The translations under genes were made by a program, and so were the position numbers. The notes under the pieces are model-generated. The model had not been told where the DNA came from. It was given only the letters and a program-made list of their open reading frames with translations, and searched no databases. A stretch of 64,000 nucleotides of DNA from Pseudofabraea citricarpa (Eukaryota > Ascomycota > Leotiomycetes > Helotiales > Dermateaceae), in assembly GCA_029641185.1 (NCBI GenBank), contig JAPWGK010000018.1:496001-560000 (forward strand), read 5' to 3'. Of the stretch, positions 11,717 to 25,200 are shown one piece after another (position 1 is the first letter of the stretch; every line of letters starts with the position of its first letter).

Positions 11717-14700
11717 TCAAGCCTTTGGTGCATACTCATCAATGACACTCTTCACCTCGGTGAAGGTGCCAAAGGGTTTGAATTCGAGATCATATCCGAA
11801 AGCCGTTGGGCCACCGATCTCCAACGCTCGCTTCGTGCTTGTCCACAACGGATGGGCTGACGCGACGATGACCATGACTTTCAATCCGTATCTGTACTCC
11901 GGCACTCCAACTGCTTCACCGGTGAGGGTATCAATGACCATGATGAGATCTGGGACGGTGGCGATAATCTACAGGTACAGAATCGGCCAGTCAGTCTCAG
12001 TGGCGCAAATTCGCGAACGCGTAGCATGGAAAGAGGCAGTAAAAAGCCAAGACGAAGGATACGGAAAAGAAAGTAGGAAATAAAAAGCGTACCTTCTTCT
12101 CTCCCGAAGTATAGCTCGCCTCGACAACCAGATTCTCATTCATGAACGGAATACTGAGCTGCTCTATCCCGTCCTCGACCGCATCTCCAGCCTCCCTCTC
12201 ATAATCGGCCAGTTTCTGGATCACCAAATTACCGTAGCTATGGCCCTTATAGAGCTTCTGACCTACGCCGACGATCTTACCGGCAAAGATCTTACCGGCG
12301 CTCTGGGGACCGCCGAATTCATGGATAATATCCTGTGCGACCGTCGAGATGGTGCCTTTACTGCGTGCCTTGGCTACCGCTCGTCCTAACCGCCACCCGA
12401 GCGAGTGCGTCCTAGGAATCGCAACAGTTTTTAACTCGGTTCCTGTTAACGGTCGACTGACACCTCCTGCTGCGGAACTATTTGTTTTCCATTAGTATAT
12501 ACTTCTGGTGTAACTTGCTGCAAAGTGGTTACGTACCCCATTGTTACAACGGCTGCTCGGAGGACTTTATCTACAGAACCGGGATCTTTGGAGGTGGTCA
12601 TGATGAGGTTTGTGCCGTCGCCATCAGAGAGACAACATGGAAGGAGATCATTGATATTGTTGGCACTGATGAATGGTGTGATCTTCTCGAATGCTGGGAA
12701 TGCTCGTCCTGGTTTTCCTCATCAGTAACCTACACCACAAGAGTTAAGGAGGGACAATTTACCCATCAGATCTCCATCCACAGTTGGGAGATTATAGAAT
12801 TTCGATGAGCCCCAGAATAATGGTTCCATCCCGTTACCTCCACCGATCTCGACCGAAAGCATGGCTCCGTATTTGATCTTGAGATGATTCTCCATCGTTT
12901 TTAATGCGTGCAGGACTGCGTCTCCACCTGGTCTCTCAGCACCTACTGCTGGACTGCCAACACCTGAGAGTGGAGGACATTGTGCGTCTGGTGGTAAATC
13001 GCCAATATCGACAATGGTCATTGTCTCCCCGGATCTCAGAAGCTGTCTCGTTTCGAGATACTTTGAATACGTGGTTCCTCCACCAGCGCAGCCTAAAATG
13101 TAGCACCCTATGGACAGGTAATAGAGATCGGTTTCTGAGATGTGCCATACTCTGTCCGAGCCGATGTTTGGCGTGTAAGTCCAAGGATCAGCAACTGTGA
13201 TTTCTGGTGCGGCATTGCTATCATCGTACTTCCACTCTTTCACCTCGTGATACGACTCTCCCTCGGCAAGATCCTCCTCGCTTTCCTTCCTCTCCGCATT
13301 TAGAATTTGCTCATGATCTAGGGGTCCTGCAACCTTAACCGAGATCTTGCATTTCGCATCGATGTAAGCCAAACCTGCCACGTCTTCCTCAATTATACGG
13401 ATTGTTTCTCTCTTTGCTCCTTTCGAAACTGCTTGTGCGATGGCTTTCTCCTTCACAATCGCTAGAGTGTCGGTTTTCTTCTCTACATCCACAATCATCT
13501 CAACAGCGGCCCCAACTTCTGCTACGGCAGCACCAATGGCGTTAGCGACCTCGGAATATTTCGGTCGCTCGATGACAGCTACTCCTTCAAGTGCGGAGGG
13601 ACATAAAAATGAGCCTCCGCCTACGAGCAGAACGTGACATGGGTCTGCAGAAGTCTTCATCCGATCAATGCAGTCCTCAAGCATCTTCTTTATCCTTCCC
13701 TTTGCCGCATCGATTGTTTCCACTTCAACATCAGGCTTTTTACTGCCGATCGATGCTTCACCTGAAGAAACCAAAATATCCGTGGCGGTCAGAACGTCAC
13801 CACCGAAGCAGATAGCTTTAGAAACCAACGCTTGCCCGACACTGTCTGGACCAATAGTGACTTTTCCCGCAGAAGAATGAACGAGAGAACCTCCTCCAAG
13901 CCCAATACTTTCGACCTGCGGCATGGCAAAGTTTACTCGCACGCGCGCAATCTCAGTGAAAGCGGAAGCGAGACGGGGAAAGCCACTTGGCAAGAGACAA
14001 CCAACTTCTGTTGTTGTGCCTCCGATATCGACGACATATCGTGTGTTCTCATCCACCTTTCTCGAGATGAAGGCTGCACCACGGATTGAGTTCGTGGCAC
14101 CAGAAGAGAAGACCTGCACGGGGTATTTCATGGCCTCTGTGGACGAGAGGAGCTGACCCGCGTTCGAGGTTAAGTAGAGTGGACATTTCAGCGTCAGTCT
14201 ATTCATGGCTCTCTTGAACCCGAGAATCGTCCGCTGTGCGAATCTGAAGATGGATGCGTTGAGGATGGTAGCATTTTCACGCGCGAGCAGTCCAATTCCC
14301 GCGACTACCAAAAAGTGTCAGTTGTGTCAGACGTATATAAGATTGGGAGCCATACTTTCTCGCGAGCACACGACATTTACATCTTCACCGAGATTCTTCT
14401 TCAAAAGATCCCGCACGGTATCTTCTTGTTTATAAGTCTCGTCGGTTGGCGAGTAGACTCCCACGACTGCAATATTCCGGATCCCTTTCTCCTTGATAAT
14501 TCGGGCTTGTTCTAGAACTTCATCTTCTCGTATCTTGCCGATCAGACTGCCGTCAACCTGGATGCCACCTGAGATGAATGCAGTATGGCCGTTCATAACT
14601 ACACATTATTTGTCAGAAGATTTCAGAGTTTCTCGAGAATGAGAATCGCACTTCTATTTAGAACTGGTGGAAAATCCACGAACGGTGGCGTGGCTGTTGT

Positions 14701-15160
14701 GAAATTGCCTGCGGCAAGACGCAAGACGGCAACGGGTTCGAGTCTCGACGCATCACCTTCTACAACGGCATTGATGAAATGCTATATCTCTATATCAGCT
14801 CTATACTCTTCAATCTCCTTCGTCTATGCAAGAAAGAAGGGATGCCAAGAAAGAGGATGACTTGCAGTAGTACCGATCATAAGAGAAGCGACATCCTCAA
14901 GTGGGATGCTGGCACTCTTCACCAAAGCCTGAATAGCCTCTTCAATACCCGTCGTGACATCGGTACCCGTCGTTGCTTTATGTGAAGCGATGACCGCCTC
15001 CGCACCATCTTTGGTCAGGTCCAGCAAAGCCGCATCGGTGTTTGTGCCTTTCCTCACAATCATTCATCAGCTGATTATGTTCCTTTTACACATATACATA
15101 CACGCATACCCGAAATAGAAACTTACCACCGACATCGACTCCGATGATATACCTCCCCAT
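11717..15160 (-). CDS. Hydantoinase/oxoprolinase-family protein fused to DUF917
   Basis: Eight exons on the minus strand: 15160-15127, 15047-14866, 14781-14652, 14598-14356, 14304-12763, 12708-12537, 12477-12093, 11968-11717; 979 aa. Every junction keeps frame; the intron at 14865-14782 is GC-AG (GCAAGT donor). Residues 7-19 (GVDVGGTNTDAAL) and about 290 (VVDIGGTTTEVG) are the two ATP-binding phosphate loops of the HyuA/oxoprolinase actin-like fold. The conserved MIGTTHFINAVVE appears only after splicing. From about residue 588 (LSIGCYILGCAGGGTTY) to the end is a DUF917 domain, found in S-methylthiohydantoin desulfurase-like proteins. This two-domain architecture is common in filamentous fungi. 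The likely role is ATP-dependent opening of a cyclic amide, such as a hydantoin, with an unknown substrate. An ATCTGATAA motif lies about 620 bp upstream. Confidence 0.93.
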
Positions 15161-16321
15161 CTTCTCCTCTGTGCAAGTAACACTCCACACACAGAGTTTT
15201 TGCCTTTCTCTCACCTTCCCTCGAAAAGACTCGAGCGATCTGATACAACGTGCAGTTTTCTTCTCTCTCACGTCGGGGTTTTCACTTCTTGCTTCGACTT
15301 ACTTTTTCGAGCTCGGTACTCTCTTCAGATCACAGTATATTTCAGCCGTCAGACCAAAAAGCAGAGAAGAGACACAGCATACAATATACAGAACACACGT
15401 GCTGTCTGCCCCGCGATGCGATGCGATAAAGGTACGCGTCGCAGCCCACCAAGCTCAGGCAAGGAAGAGCTAAGCTATCTCCCACTTCCACTTGCAGGCT
15501 TATCGCGTTTGTGCTGTTCTCGATTCCCCTTTCCGCTTCTTCTCCCCCACCTACGCCGACGCCCCTGGGGCCTGGGGCCTGAGAGGGAGGGAGATGAGAG
15601 ATGACGTAAAAGAAAAGTCGACCCTTGCCAGTAGGGCTCGGAGGGGTAGGTAGTGTGCTAGTGGGTAATTAATGAGGGAAAAACAAAGAACGAAAAGAAA
15701 AAAAAGAAGAAAAAAGAAAGAGGATGTGCAATGTGCATGGGCCGGGGCGTTTAAGCTATCGGCTGGCTATCAGCGGATCTGATAAAATGGTAAAGTGGTT
15801 CTTCCTTGTTCGTCCGTCCTTCCGTCTCCGCTTTCCTTTTGGATGCTTGCTCGATTATTAATAATGCCCGAGATCGGGACGAGCAGATGAGACAGGCTGA
15901 CGCGATTGTGGGTGACGGCGGGAGGCAGGTGGACACGAGAGACACGACCTGTGAGAAATCACGTGCGCCGAATGGGCCGAGACGACAGACACCAGACACC
16001 AGACACCAGATACCAGACGGCACCACAGAGGCACGGACGGTTAAACAACACCTCTTATCGCTGCAACTGCACAAGATTCCGTACTGGGACAATGATAGCA
16101 AGCAAGCGAGACAGAAGACCCGATGGTGATATGATTCTCAGCTCCTTATCTATGGATGGATGGATGGATATACATGAGAAAGAAATAACTATGATTATGG
16201 CCCTTTTTATATATAAAAACATGTCAACGAAGGTACAGCATGCACCGCGCTGCACTGCACAGAAAGACGAACGCCGGTTCCCATCTCATCTAAAGGTATA
16301 TGTCTTCTTTCTCGTACTTAC
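15161..16321. other. Intergenic: hydantoinase promoter and ABC-transporter 3' flank
   Basis: No gene found. The first 300 nt are T/C-rich on the plus strand, consistent with the leader of the minus-strand gene. An A/G-rich run lies at about 15675-15722, an ATCTGATAA motif at 15777 and a GGAT repeat near 16152. Short open frames here have no family resemblance. Confidence 0.6.
15777..15785 (+). promoter_or_regulatory. SreA/GATA-type iron-repressor motif (ATCTGATAA)
   Basis: Exact match to ATCWGATAA on the plus strand, 617 bp upstream of the hydantoinase start codon and 540 bp beyond the ABC transporter stop. If functional, the likelier target is the hydantoinase gene. Confidence 0.4.
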
Positions 16322-19300
16322 TTACTGTCCATCGACGGCTTGGTGCAGAGCATTGACTCTGTAACTCTCGCTACGCTCCGTCAACTCAGTATGTGTTCCC
16401 TGATCTACGCACTTGCCGTCCTCGATGAGGAAGATGACGTCGGCTTTTCTGATGGTATACAATCGATGCGCGATGGCAATCACTGTGATGCCCTTGGCCG
16501 CCTTCTCTAACCCATCCTGCAAGAGACTCTCCGACTCGGCATCCAAGGCACTTGTCGACTCGTCCAACAGGAGAAGTTGAGGTTTGCGAACCAAGGCTCG
16601 TGCGATCGCCAATCGTTGTTTCTGTCCTCCGGAAAGCTGGTTTCCGTTGGGTCCAACGTTGGTTTGATAACCTTCTGGCATGCTGATGATTGTCTCGTGG
16701 ATATTCGCTAGCTTACACGCCTCTTCAATCTCGTCATCCGTAGCTTCATGGCCGGGTCGCGCGCCAAGGCTGACGTTGAATCGAATCGTACCTTCGAATA
16801 ATACACTCTCTTGGGGAACAAGTGCGATCTTATCGCGGAAAGAAACTCCCTCGCGCTTTCCGATATCCTGGTGGTCGATCTCGACGGCTCCGGAACTAGG
16901 AATGTACATGCGCTCGAGTAGTGAGATGATGGTCGACTTGCCTGCACCACTGGGTCCAACCAAGGCGCAGAACTGTCCTGGACGGATCGTAAAGTTCAAG
17001 CCGTGGATAATCTCCACATCTGGACGCGCTGGATACGCGAACTTTACGTCTCTGAAATTGACACTGACACCGCCAGTAGTCTCGAGTGCCTTCTCCTTGA
17101 TATCGGCAGCAGCCTCGAGATCAGCGTTAGGCCGATCAGCCAAAGCTAATGGCTCAACTGATGCAGACCACTTTTTCGTCGAGCCAATTTCGAGAAGGTT
17201 TAGCAGACGCACAATTGCTGTACGAGCTCGGGAAACATCTGGTGCCAATGTGAACATTTGGCCCCAGAGCTGTGCGCTAACAAGGAGAGCGATGAGAACG
17301 ATGAAGAATTGCGTTTGGTTATAGTCACCAGCGATGATACGCTTTGCTCCCCACCAGTATGCAAGTGCATACAAGAAGTTGCTAAGACTGTAAGAGATTG
17401 CGAGCCACAGATTGGCTTGGAGACTTTGCTTTGTGACTTCTTTGACAGGACCTCCCAAAGAACGACGGTATGTTATGAGAACCTCATCTTCGAGGGAGAG
17501 AGATGCGATAGTCTTGATCGAGTTGACAGCCTCTACGGTTATACCCACGGACTTGGAGAACGCTGCTTGATGACGTTCTTCGAAGCGAGATAAGGAGAGC
17601 AAACGCATAAAACCTGCACCCAACATCAACGGCACAACAGAAAGGCAGACCAAGGCAATCTTCCATGCGATGATATGGGTAAGGATGATAGCTGCGAAGA
17701 GGTTGACCAAGATGGATACAATAGTACCTACGATAGAACCAGTCAAACCACCAAGCGAGTTACTGTCTTTGGTAATGAACAAGAGCAACGAAGATGGGGT
17801 TCGGCCTGAAGACTGGTGCCATTGCAAATCTTGTTCGAGAAGCGATCGGAAGGAGAGGATCCTGACTTTGTAAAGAACCTTTTCAGATACCCAACCGAAT
17901 GCCGACCAACTGAGAAGATTTGCAAAGAATTCGATGCATGCAAGGACGAAGAACATCAATGCCCAGAAACGACCACCAGATCTGATAGAAGATTCACCTT
18001 TGCATGGACTCAAAGCGCCGATGGTGTTACCGAAGATGACAGCGGAGCCGGAATATGCTCCTCCACAAACCAGGGCTCCAATAAAAGCAAAGAGAAGGAT
18101 GTGGGGGTATGGACGGAAGATGGGACCCAGAGCTCTGAAGATCCCCCAGGTGGATCTCTTCGCTTCCATGTCAGCGTCTGCTGCAATAGCAGATGCAGAC
18201 TTTTCGGCATTCGGAACATCATCTTCATCTAGACTCTTTTCGACCCTGGACACGTCATCTACGGACTTATCTGGCTTGTCGGTAATCGAATCGTCCGTAA
18301 CAATGGATCTTGTCGAGATTTTATCTTCGGAGCCACGGGTATTGACGTTCTGAAGGCGGATCAGATCAGCGTACGCACCGTCTCTGGCAAGCAGATCTGT
18401 ATGTGTTCCCTGCTCGAGAATTCTGCCATCTCTCATGACAATGATATTGTCCGTATTTCGGATGGTTGAGAGACGATGGGCGATGGTGATGAGGGTTCTT
18501 CCAGAGGCTACTTTCTCAATAGCTGCCTGAACACGCTTCTCAGATTGGGAATCAAGCGAAGCGGTGGCCTCGTCGAGAATGAGGATACGAGGATCTCGGA
18601 CGAGAGCTCTTGCGACGGAGATTCGTTGCTTTTGGCCTCCACTAATGAGATTGCCGCTCGAACCTACAGAGGTTCCATATCCTTGCTTGAGGCGGTCGAT
18701 GAAGCCACTTGCATCGGCAAGGAAAGCTGCGTGTGTTGCAAGCCTGACGATTTCGGCTACTTCAGGAGAATGGGCTTCGGCGACTTGAGTAAGATTCTGT
18801 CCATCACGGACGACAGCTGCAATATCGGCAAGTGCAGAGCTGAGCAAGGCAGGGCTTAAATGAGCGTGTGCTGGAGAATTGACTAAACCCTGGGCGATGT
18901 TTTCAAGAATTGATCGGTCCAGCAAAGAAGGCTCTTGTTGAACCAGACTGATATTGCTCCGGAGGAATCTGACGTTGAGAGTTTTGATATCGTGACCGTC
19001 GAGAAGAACTTCTCCTTCAGCCGGATCATAAATTCTTGTGACCAAACCTGCGATGGTCGATTTTCCACTTCCAGAAAGTCCAACAATAGCAGTATGTTTT
19101 CCAGCTGGGCATTTGAGAGATAGGTTTTGAAGTACGGGCTTGTCGGGGCGAGATTGGTACACAAAAGAGACATTTCTCAGCTCAATGTCACCAGAAACCT
19201 GTGGTAGTGTTTCTCCAACATCCATTAATGTGCCGTCAATTGATGGTTCGCGCTCGATATCCTTCTCCAATTTTTGGAAGGCTGCTGCTGCAGCTCCGAA

Positions 19301-20480
19301 GATTTGAAGGAAAGGAGCTACCTGACTGAGAACGATAGATGCTAAAAAAAAACCGTTAGCACAGGTACAAATCATTTCCCCGAGGAAATGCCTTACCATC
19401 AAGCAAAACAAAAATCACCGTATATGTTGTGCCGACTGTCGTCCCTGTAGAACCAGAGGCAACTGCGTCTGCAATGGTCCGCGAGCCCTGCCAGAAAGCA
19501 AGAGCATTGGCTGCGTATGCAATAAAGTATAGCAATCCTGCTTGAGAAGCAGTCGCAACTGCTTTCTTGATTCCTGCAGACTGGGCGAACTTGAGCTTGT
19601 TTGCAAACTTCAACTCCAAGCGGTGGTTTGCGGTGAAAGCATGGACAACCTCAGCATTCTTCAGGGCCTCTAAAGCAATGGATGCTGCAGAAGCGGTACT
19701 CTCCATCATGCTGCTTGAAAACTTCTGAATATAATACCCACCAACGAGTGACATGAGCAGACAAGCTGGCAGCAAGGAAACAAGCATTCCCCCGAGCTTT
19801 GCATTTTTAATGAAAGCCACGATATATGCTGTCACAAAGAAGGAACATGTGCTTAGGACGATTCCGACCTTCTCAGATGCTCCTTGTTGTACCGTGGTAA
19901 TATCGCCCGTGAGTCTGGAGGATACCTCACCAGCCGAGAAGTCATCGAAGAAGAGGGCTTCTTGGCGCAACAAACTCTTGAAATATCGCTCTCGAAGTCG
20001 CTGAGCGAGACGTTCTCCCGCCAAATTCCAGCAGACCATATACATGTAGATCAGGGCGAAGTATGCGATTCCCAGATAGACCACAATCGGCACCTTCTCA
20101 GTGACCTCATCCTGATACGAGGTCCCTGGAGCGGTATTGCAAGTTGCGGAGTTCAAATCGTCGACCAATTGTCCAAACAAAATTCCCATGAGCGGGAAGG
20201 GCACCCCCGAAGCTATGGCGGAAAAAAAGCCCACAACCAAGAGAGTGATGTCAAAAGCCGTCGGCTCAGCATAGACTAGAAGGCGGAAGTACGTAGTGAT
20301 TCTCGACTTCTTCTAGAGAAAAAAAAAGGGCAATTAGTTTTGAAGTTTTCGTGGCAGCTGGAAATCTTTCATGGTGTTTACCTTTGGCGCGGTCACGGCT
20401 TTGGCCTCGTCAGGAGCGGCCGAGGTCTGAGCCGGGGATGCTACGACAGCATTCTCCTCAGTGGGAGTAGTCTTTGACAT
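16322..20480 (-). CDS. Full-size ABC-B (multidrug/siderophore-cluster type) transporter
   Basis: Three exons: 20480-20382, 20312-19397, 19341-16322; 1,344 aa, the usual size of fungal P-glycoprotein-type exporters (TMD-NBD-TMD-NBD). NBD1 has Walker A GLSGSGKST (about residue 420), signature ISGGQKQR (about 568) and Walker B ILILDEATAS. NBD2 has GPSGAGKST (about 1132), LSGGQKQR (about 1238) and LLLLDESTSALD. Two hydrophobic six-helix regions precede them. The N-terminal 33 residues are a polar tail. The gene is divergent from the NPS6/SidD-type NRPS. An ABC-B transporter beside that NRPS is a known arrangement in ascomycetes (SitT next to sidD in Aspergillus fumigatus). This and the shared promoter with three SreA motifs suggest it moves the siderophore or a related compound across the plasma membrane. 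The cargo itself is inferred. Confidence 0.95.
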
Positions 20481-20851
20481 TGTCGCTGTGCTATGGACTG
20501 GCAATAGTTTGCCAGAATTGACTTAAGAGCACAGAATGTTGCTTAAGAGAGGAGCAAGCAAGCAACAAAAGGATGAAGGAAGAGCAGTCGTGGATAAGAC
20601 CATGATACAATACGGTGAGGTGGAGAATGATGAACCGACCGACAGCTAGCTGCACATGCTGCTGGCATTGGCGTGTTTTCGCCATACGAAGAAAAATGCA
20701 GCAAGGACAGCATGGTTCATGCACAGCCAAGAGCTGCACTTTCTCCCATGGCTGCCTCTTATTGCCTAGTGGCAGGCTCGAGGCAACCCCTGACGGATGT
20801 GGTCCTCGATGTGGACACGCAGAGCCAGAGTGCTGTATGCAGCTCATAATC

Positions 20852-20860
20852 TTATCAGAT
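20852..20860 (-). promoter_or_regulatory. SreA-type GATA motif 1 in the ABC/NRPS promoter
   Basis: The plus strand reads TTATCAGAT, that is ATCTGATAA on the minus strand, 372 bp upstream of the ABC transporter start. It matches the ATCWGATAA consensus bound by the SreA/Sre1/Urbs1 iron-responsive GATA repressors. Confidence 0.7.
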
Positions 20861-20969
20861 TTCGCCAGTGGGGTGGCAATGGAAGTGCGTGTGGATGTGA
20901 GATGTGATGTGTGTGGGTGTTGATTTGCAGGCGTGGGCCAATGAGATGATGCTCGGCTCGGATCAGATG

Positions 20970-20978
20970 ATCTGATAA
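20970..20978 (+). promoter_or_regulatory. SreA-type GATA motif 2 in the ABC/NRPS promoter
   Basis: ATCTGATAA on the plus strand, preceded by GATCAGATG, which is a near-palindromic partner. A CCAAT box lies 27 bp upstream. HapX with the CCAAT-binding complex also controls iron genes, so both inputs may meet here. Confidence 0.72.
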
Positions 20979-21600
20979 GATGGGCTGCTGCATTCTTTCT
21001 TCTTCTTCCCTCGGCTCTCGCATCGCCAGCAAATCTCCGCTTTCGGCACTTTGACTAAGGGATTATTAGTTGTGCGGAGTGGGTTCCTGAATTCCAGCTC
21101 CGCCGCCAGTGCCGCAACTCCCTTGTGCTGTCGTCAGACGAGTCGAGTATCGTGATGAGATGGGACGGGATGGGATGAGGTTGAAGGAAGAAAGAACTTC
21201 CTTTTTTGAATGCTGTTCATTTTCCTTCATCTAATTATGTTCGGCTTTCGAGGGGGGTGGTGATCCTTTGCCGATGGGTGATGGATGGATGGCAATAAGC
21301 TACATACAGTAGCTCGGTAGTCCCAGAGCGTCACCTTCCCAAGTTCCCAAGAAGTTGACTTGGCATGACAGATTGATTGATTAGATTAGATGAGAAAATT
21401 TTCCCTTTCGCTCAAATGCTTGTCGGCCGCCTCCCGTCCCCACTTCCACTCCCGATCTTCTCCCCTCCCAGTCATTCTCAGTCATCCTCCCCTCCACTCA
21501 ACAGCCTTTCCACGCCTCGCCCCCCTCCGGCTTACAACACATCACGACGCCTTCCACAATTCCCCTCCACCGTGCTTTTCAGGGTCTGACAAAGCTAAAC

Positions 21601-21609
21601 TTATCAGAT
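21601..21609 (-). promoter_or_regulatory. SreA-type GATA motif 3 in the ABC/NRPS promoter
   Basis: The plus strand reads TTATCAGAT, 672 bp upstream of the NRPS start. Exact consensus match. Confidence 0.7.
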
Positions 21610-22280
21610 CCGTCTTTCGCGAACTTGGCGGCAAGACATGGCTAACAAGGGCAAGGGCAAGGGCAAGGCTAACAAGGCTGCGACTACAGCGATCCCACCA
21701 TCACCACTAGAAGTCAACCACTCACTCATTCCCCGCCCACCAGGGCCCATATCCTCATATGCCCCACGACACAAAAAACAGCCTGATCCAGTACCACACC
21801 CTCTCGACTGCCGGACTAGAGCATTTGGGGTAGCTCTGAAGCCGATTTTCTCTTGCCTTGTCTCAAGAACCTCGTACCCGCCCGCATCGCCAGTGCATGG
21901 CAGCCATGGGCCTTGCATCCCTCGGTCGCTGCATCCATGCATCATCGATGGCTTCCTCCATCCGTCATCCTGGTTGGACCGCCGACGTGCAATGCCCGAT
22001 GCTTGACGGGGGGCTTTCGGGATGAACTAGCTGTGATAAAGCTGTTTTCTAGGGTATGTCCGAGATCGTACGGCTGATACCATCCAGTCGCAATCGACAT
22101 GGCCAAAAAAGAAATCGGCATCAAAAATAAAACACGCCCTGTCTTTCTGCGTGGAACTTTCACTTGTCTCCTCGTCAGCCATCACTTATAAAGGTGCACA
22201 TCCGCCTGGTTGCCCTGGACGAGGATTGGCTGTGTCATACTTTCTATCTTTAATAAGCTCTTCACTTGCACATATTTACA

Positions 22281-25200
22281 ATGAACGGCCACCATCCCCC
22301 AATCCCGACGGAGGAAAAGAATGGCGCCGCTCTCAGCGATTGCCAGAATGGCCACAATGATACCCATAATACCGACGCAGATTACACTCTTTTTGAGCTC
22401 CCGACGCTGTCCACCAGAGCTCGTGAGGAGCAAGTAGATTTTCTACTGCTTGCTTGGATTCTACTCTTGCACCGCAATGGCGCACCCAATTATACCTGGG
22501 CAGTCGATGCACCGCTGAATGAGCATTCTGCGCCGGTCTCGCAAGCAACCGCGGCACTCAGTGACATCATATCTACTGCAGACGATAATGTTTCAAAAAT
22601 TCTGGAGACGATTCAAACGAGACGGCAAAAGACAGCACCTTCCAATGGTGTGAATGGTGTAAATGGCGGGGGAGAACGTGAGGCAGATCTAAGCATCTCC
22701 TTTGCAACGGCCGAGGCTCAATCAGCAGAGAACACACCAGCAGTAAGTTGCTCAAAAATGCTCCCAATGCAATAATTAGATAGAAATCTAACAATGCAAT
22801 GACAGTGGGCATTTTCGATCATAGCTCGCATTTCAGGCAAACAATTGCAGTTGCGACAATCTCCCCCATCCCCCACGTTGTCGAGTGATATGGCGCAGGT
22901 ATATCTGCGTGTTTTTGTCGATATTCTCCAATCCGTCCTTTCAAATCAGAACCAAACGATCGCACAAGCGATTCAATTCGGCGAACGCGAGCTTTCACAA
23001 TTATGGCAATGGAACAGTCCGGTACCAGAAGCAATCGAGCGCTGTATGCACGACATTATCTCAGAAAATGCTAGACAGAGCCCGGAGCGGAAGGCCGTGG
23101 TCTCATGGGATGGAAACCTAACGTACGGGGAACTTGACCATCTATCCACAAAACTTGCCGTTCATTTGGCTTCACTTGGGGTGAAGGTTGGCACAATTGT
23201 GCCTCTTTGTTTCGAAAAGTCAGTGTGGACGGTTGTTGGAGTTCTTGCTGTGATGAAGGCTGGTGGTACATTTGCTCTTACAGATCCCCACCAGCCAGAG
23301 GGTCGGCTACAAACAATTGTGAATGAGGTTGGAGCTCAATTGGTTCTGACCTCTGTAAAGCAAGCCGAGCTTGGAGCTCGGATAGCACCGAGTGCTGCGA
23401 TAGTCGTGGTTGGACCCGATTCATTACAGCAGATTCCCAACGAGGAAGCTTCCCAAAGTCTTCCCGAAGTGCCATCATCAACATTACTGTATATCATCTT
23501 CACATCTGGTAGCACTGGAAAGCCGAAGGGTGTTGAGGTTTCGCATATGAACTACACTAGCGGCGCAATCCCAAGAGCCGACAAAGTTGGGTACAGAGCA
23601 CATTCACGTGTGTTAGATTTCGCGTCGTATGCCTTTGATGTTAGCATTGATTGCATGCTTTGTACGTTATCCCAAGGTGGGTGCATTTGTGTGCCATCAG
23701 ATGAAGCTCGCCTCAATGATCTTGGTGGAGCAATCAAAAGTATGGACGTGAATATGGCACATATGACTCCTTCCGTTGCACGAGTTCTTGAGCCAGAAAT
23801 CATGTCATCTTTAGAGGTTCTGGGTCTTGGAGGCGAATCAGTATCTGCTGGTGATGCTGCAGACTGGGGACGAAAAACCAAAGTCGTCATCGCTTACGGC
23901 CCATCAGAATGTACCGTTGGATGTACTATCAACAACGATGTTGGTGCTGGAAAAACTAGCATTGGCAAAGGTGTTGGAGGAACTACTTGGATTGTTGATC
24001 CAGATGACCACAATTCCCTGACCTCAATTGGTGGAGTTGGTGAATTACTTATCGAGGGACCAGTAGTCGGACCTGGTTATCTCAATGAGCCAGAAAAGAC
24101 TGCTGAGGTCTTTATCGAGAATCCAACTTGGCTACTCGCCGGTTCAAGAGACGAGCCTGGAAGAAATGGCCGTCTCTACAAGACTGGAGATTTGGTTAAG
24201 TATGATCCTAACGGATCAGGCACCATCTCATTCGTCGGTCGGAAAGATCGACAGGTGAAACTACGAGGTCAACGTGTTGAGTTGGCTGAGATTGAGTATC
24301 ATTTGCAACGCCGACTGCCACCAGGAACTAGTGTTGCAGCTGAAGTCATCACACCAGGTGGCAAGAGCAGCGAACCAACATTGGTTGCCTTTTTGTCCGA
24401 AGCAAAGGACGAAGAACAAAAGCCTGGATCAAATGGCGAGCTCATTACTTTTTCGACTGCGCTTTATGAGATTCTCAAGGAGATGGACAAAGAAATTGGC
24501 AAGGACCTCCCAATATATATGGTACCGACAGCATATATTCCGCTACGGGAAATGCCCTTGATGGTATCCTGTAAAACTGATCGCAAGCAATTGCATCAGA
24601 TCGGGCTTGCCATGCCCAAACAACAGCTTGCAAAATACAGGGTGCAAGTTGTTGATAAGCAGGAGCCAAAAACAGAAATGGAGATCAAAATCCACCAACT
24701 CTGGGGGCAGCTGCTTGGCTCTGATATTGAAATTGGTGCGCAAGATAACTTTTTCGGCTTGGGAGGTGACTCACTCAAAGCTATGAAGCTTGTCGCAATT
24801 GCACGAGCCGCAGGTGTTTCACTTACAGTCGCAAACATCTTCACTTACCCAGTATTGTCCGACTTGGCATTGACTGCTGAGAATGTTAGCACTGAGGCTC
24901 AAGAAGATGTTACTCCATTCTCTTTAATAGGTGCAAACTGGGATGTGGATGCGGCTCGGATTGAGACTGCAAAGCATTGCAAATTAGACTCATCACTCGT
25001 CGAGGATGTCTATCCATGTACACCACTGCAAGAAGGTCTCATGGCCCTTTCCGCCAAATACACAGAGGCTTATGTTGCACAAAGAGTTGTTGAGCTAACT
25101 GACCTTCCAAAGGCCAAGAAGTTTCAAGAAGCCTTCGAAGTTGTGGCAGCTGATTGCCCGATTCTGCGCACACGTATTGTGCAAGTGCCTGGCCATGGCC

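Larger units (their letters stand above)
20481..22280. other. Bidirectional promoter region between ABC transporter and NRPS
   Basis: The 1.8-kb spacer separates two divergent starts. It holds three exact ATCWGATAA motifs (20852, 20970, 21601), a CCAAT pentamer at 20938-20942, 27 bp from the middle motif, GATAAG at about 20593, and a TATAAA-like word at about 22189, 90 bp before the NRPS ATG. Small open frames (for example 21638-22006) are compositionally biased and not credible genes. Confidence 0.75.

Noticed and set aside
21638..22006. 122-codon open frame in the NRPS/ABC spacer as a gene
   Set aside because: Its start is a Lys/Gly repeat from AAGGGC units, the rest is Pro/Arg/His-rich as expected of GC-rich non-coding DNA, and it overlaps regulatory sequence. 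No family resemblance.
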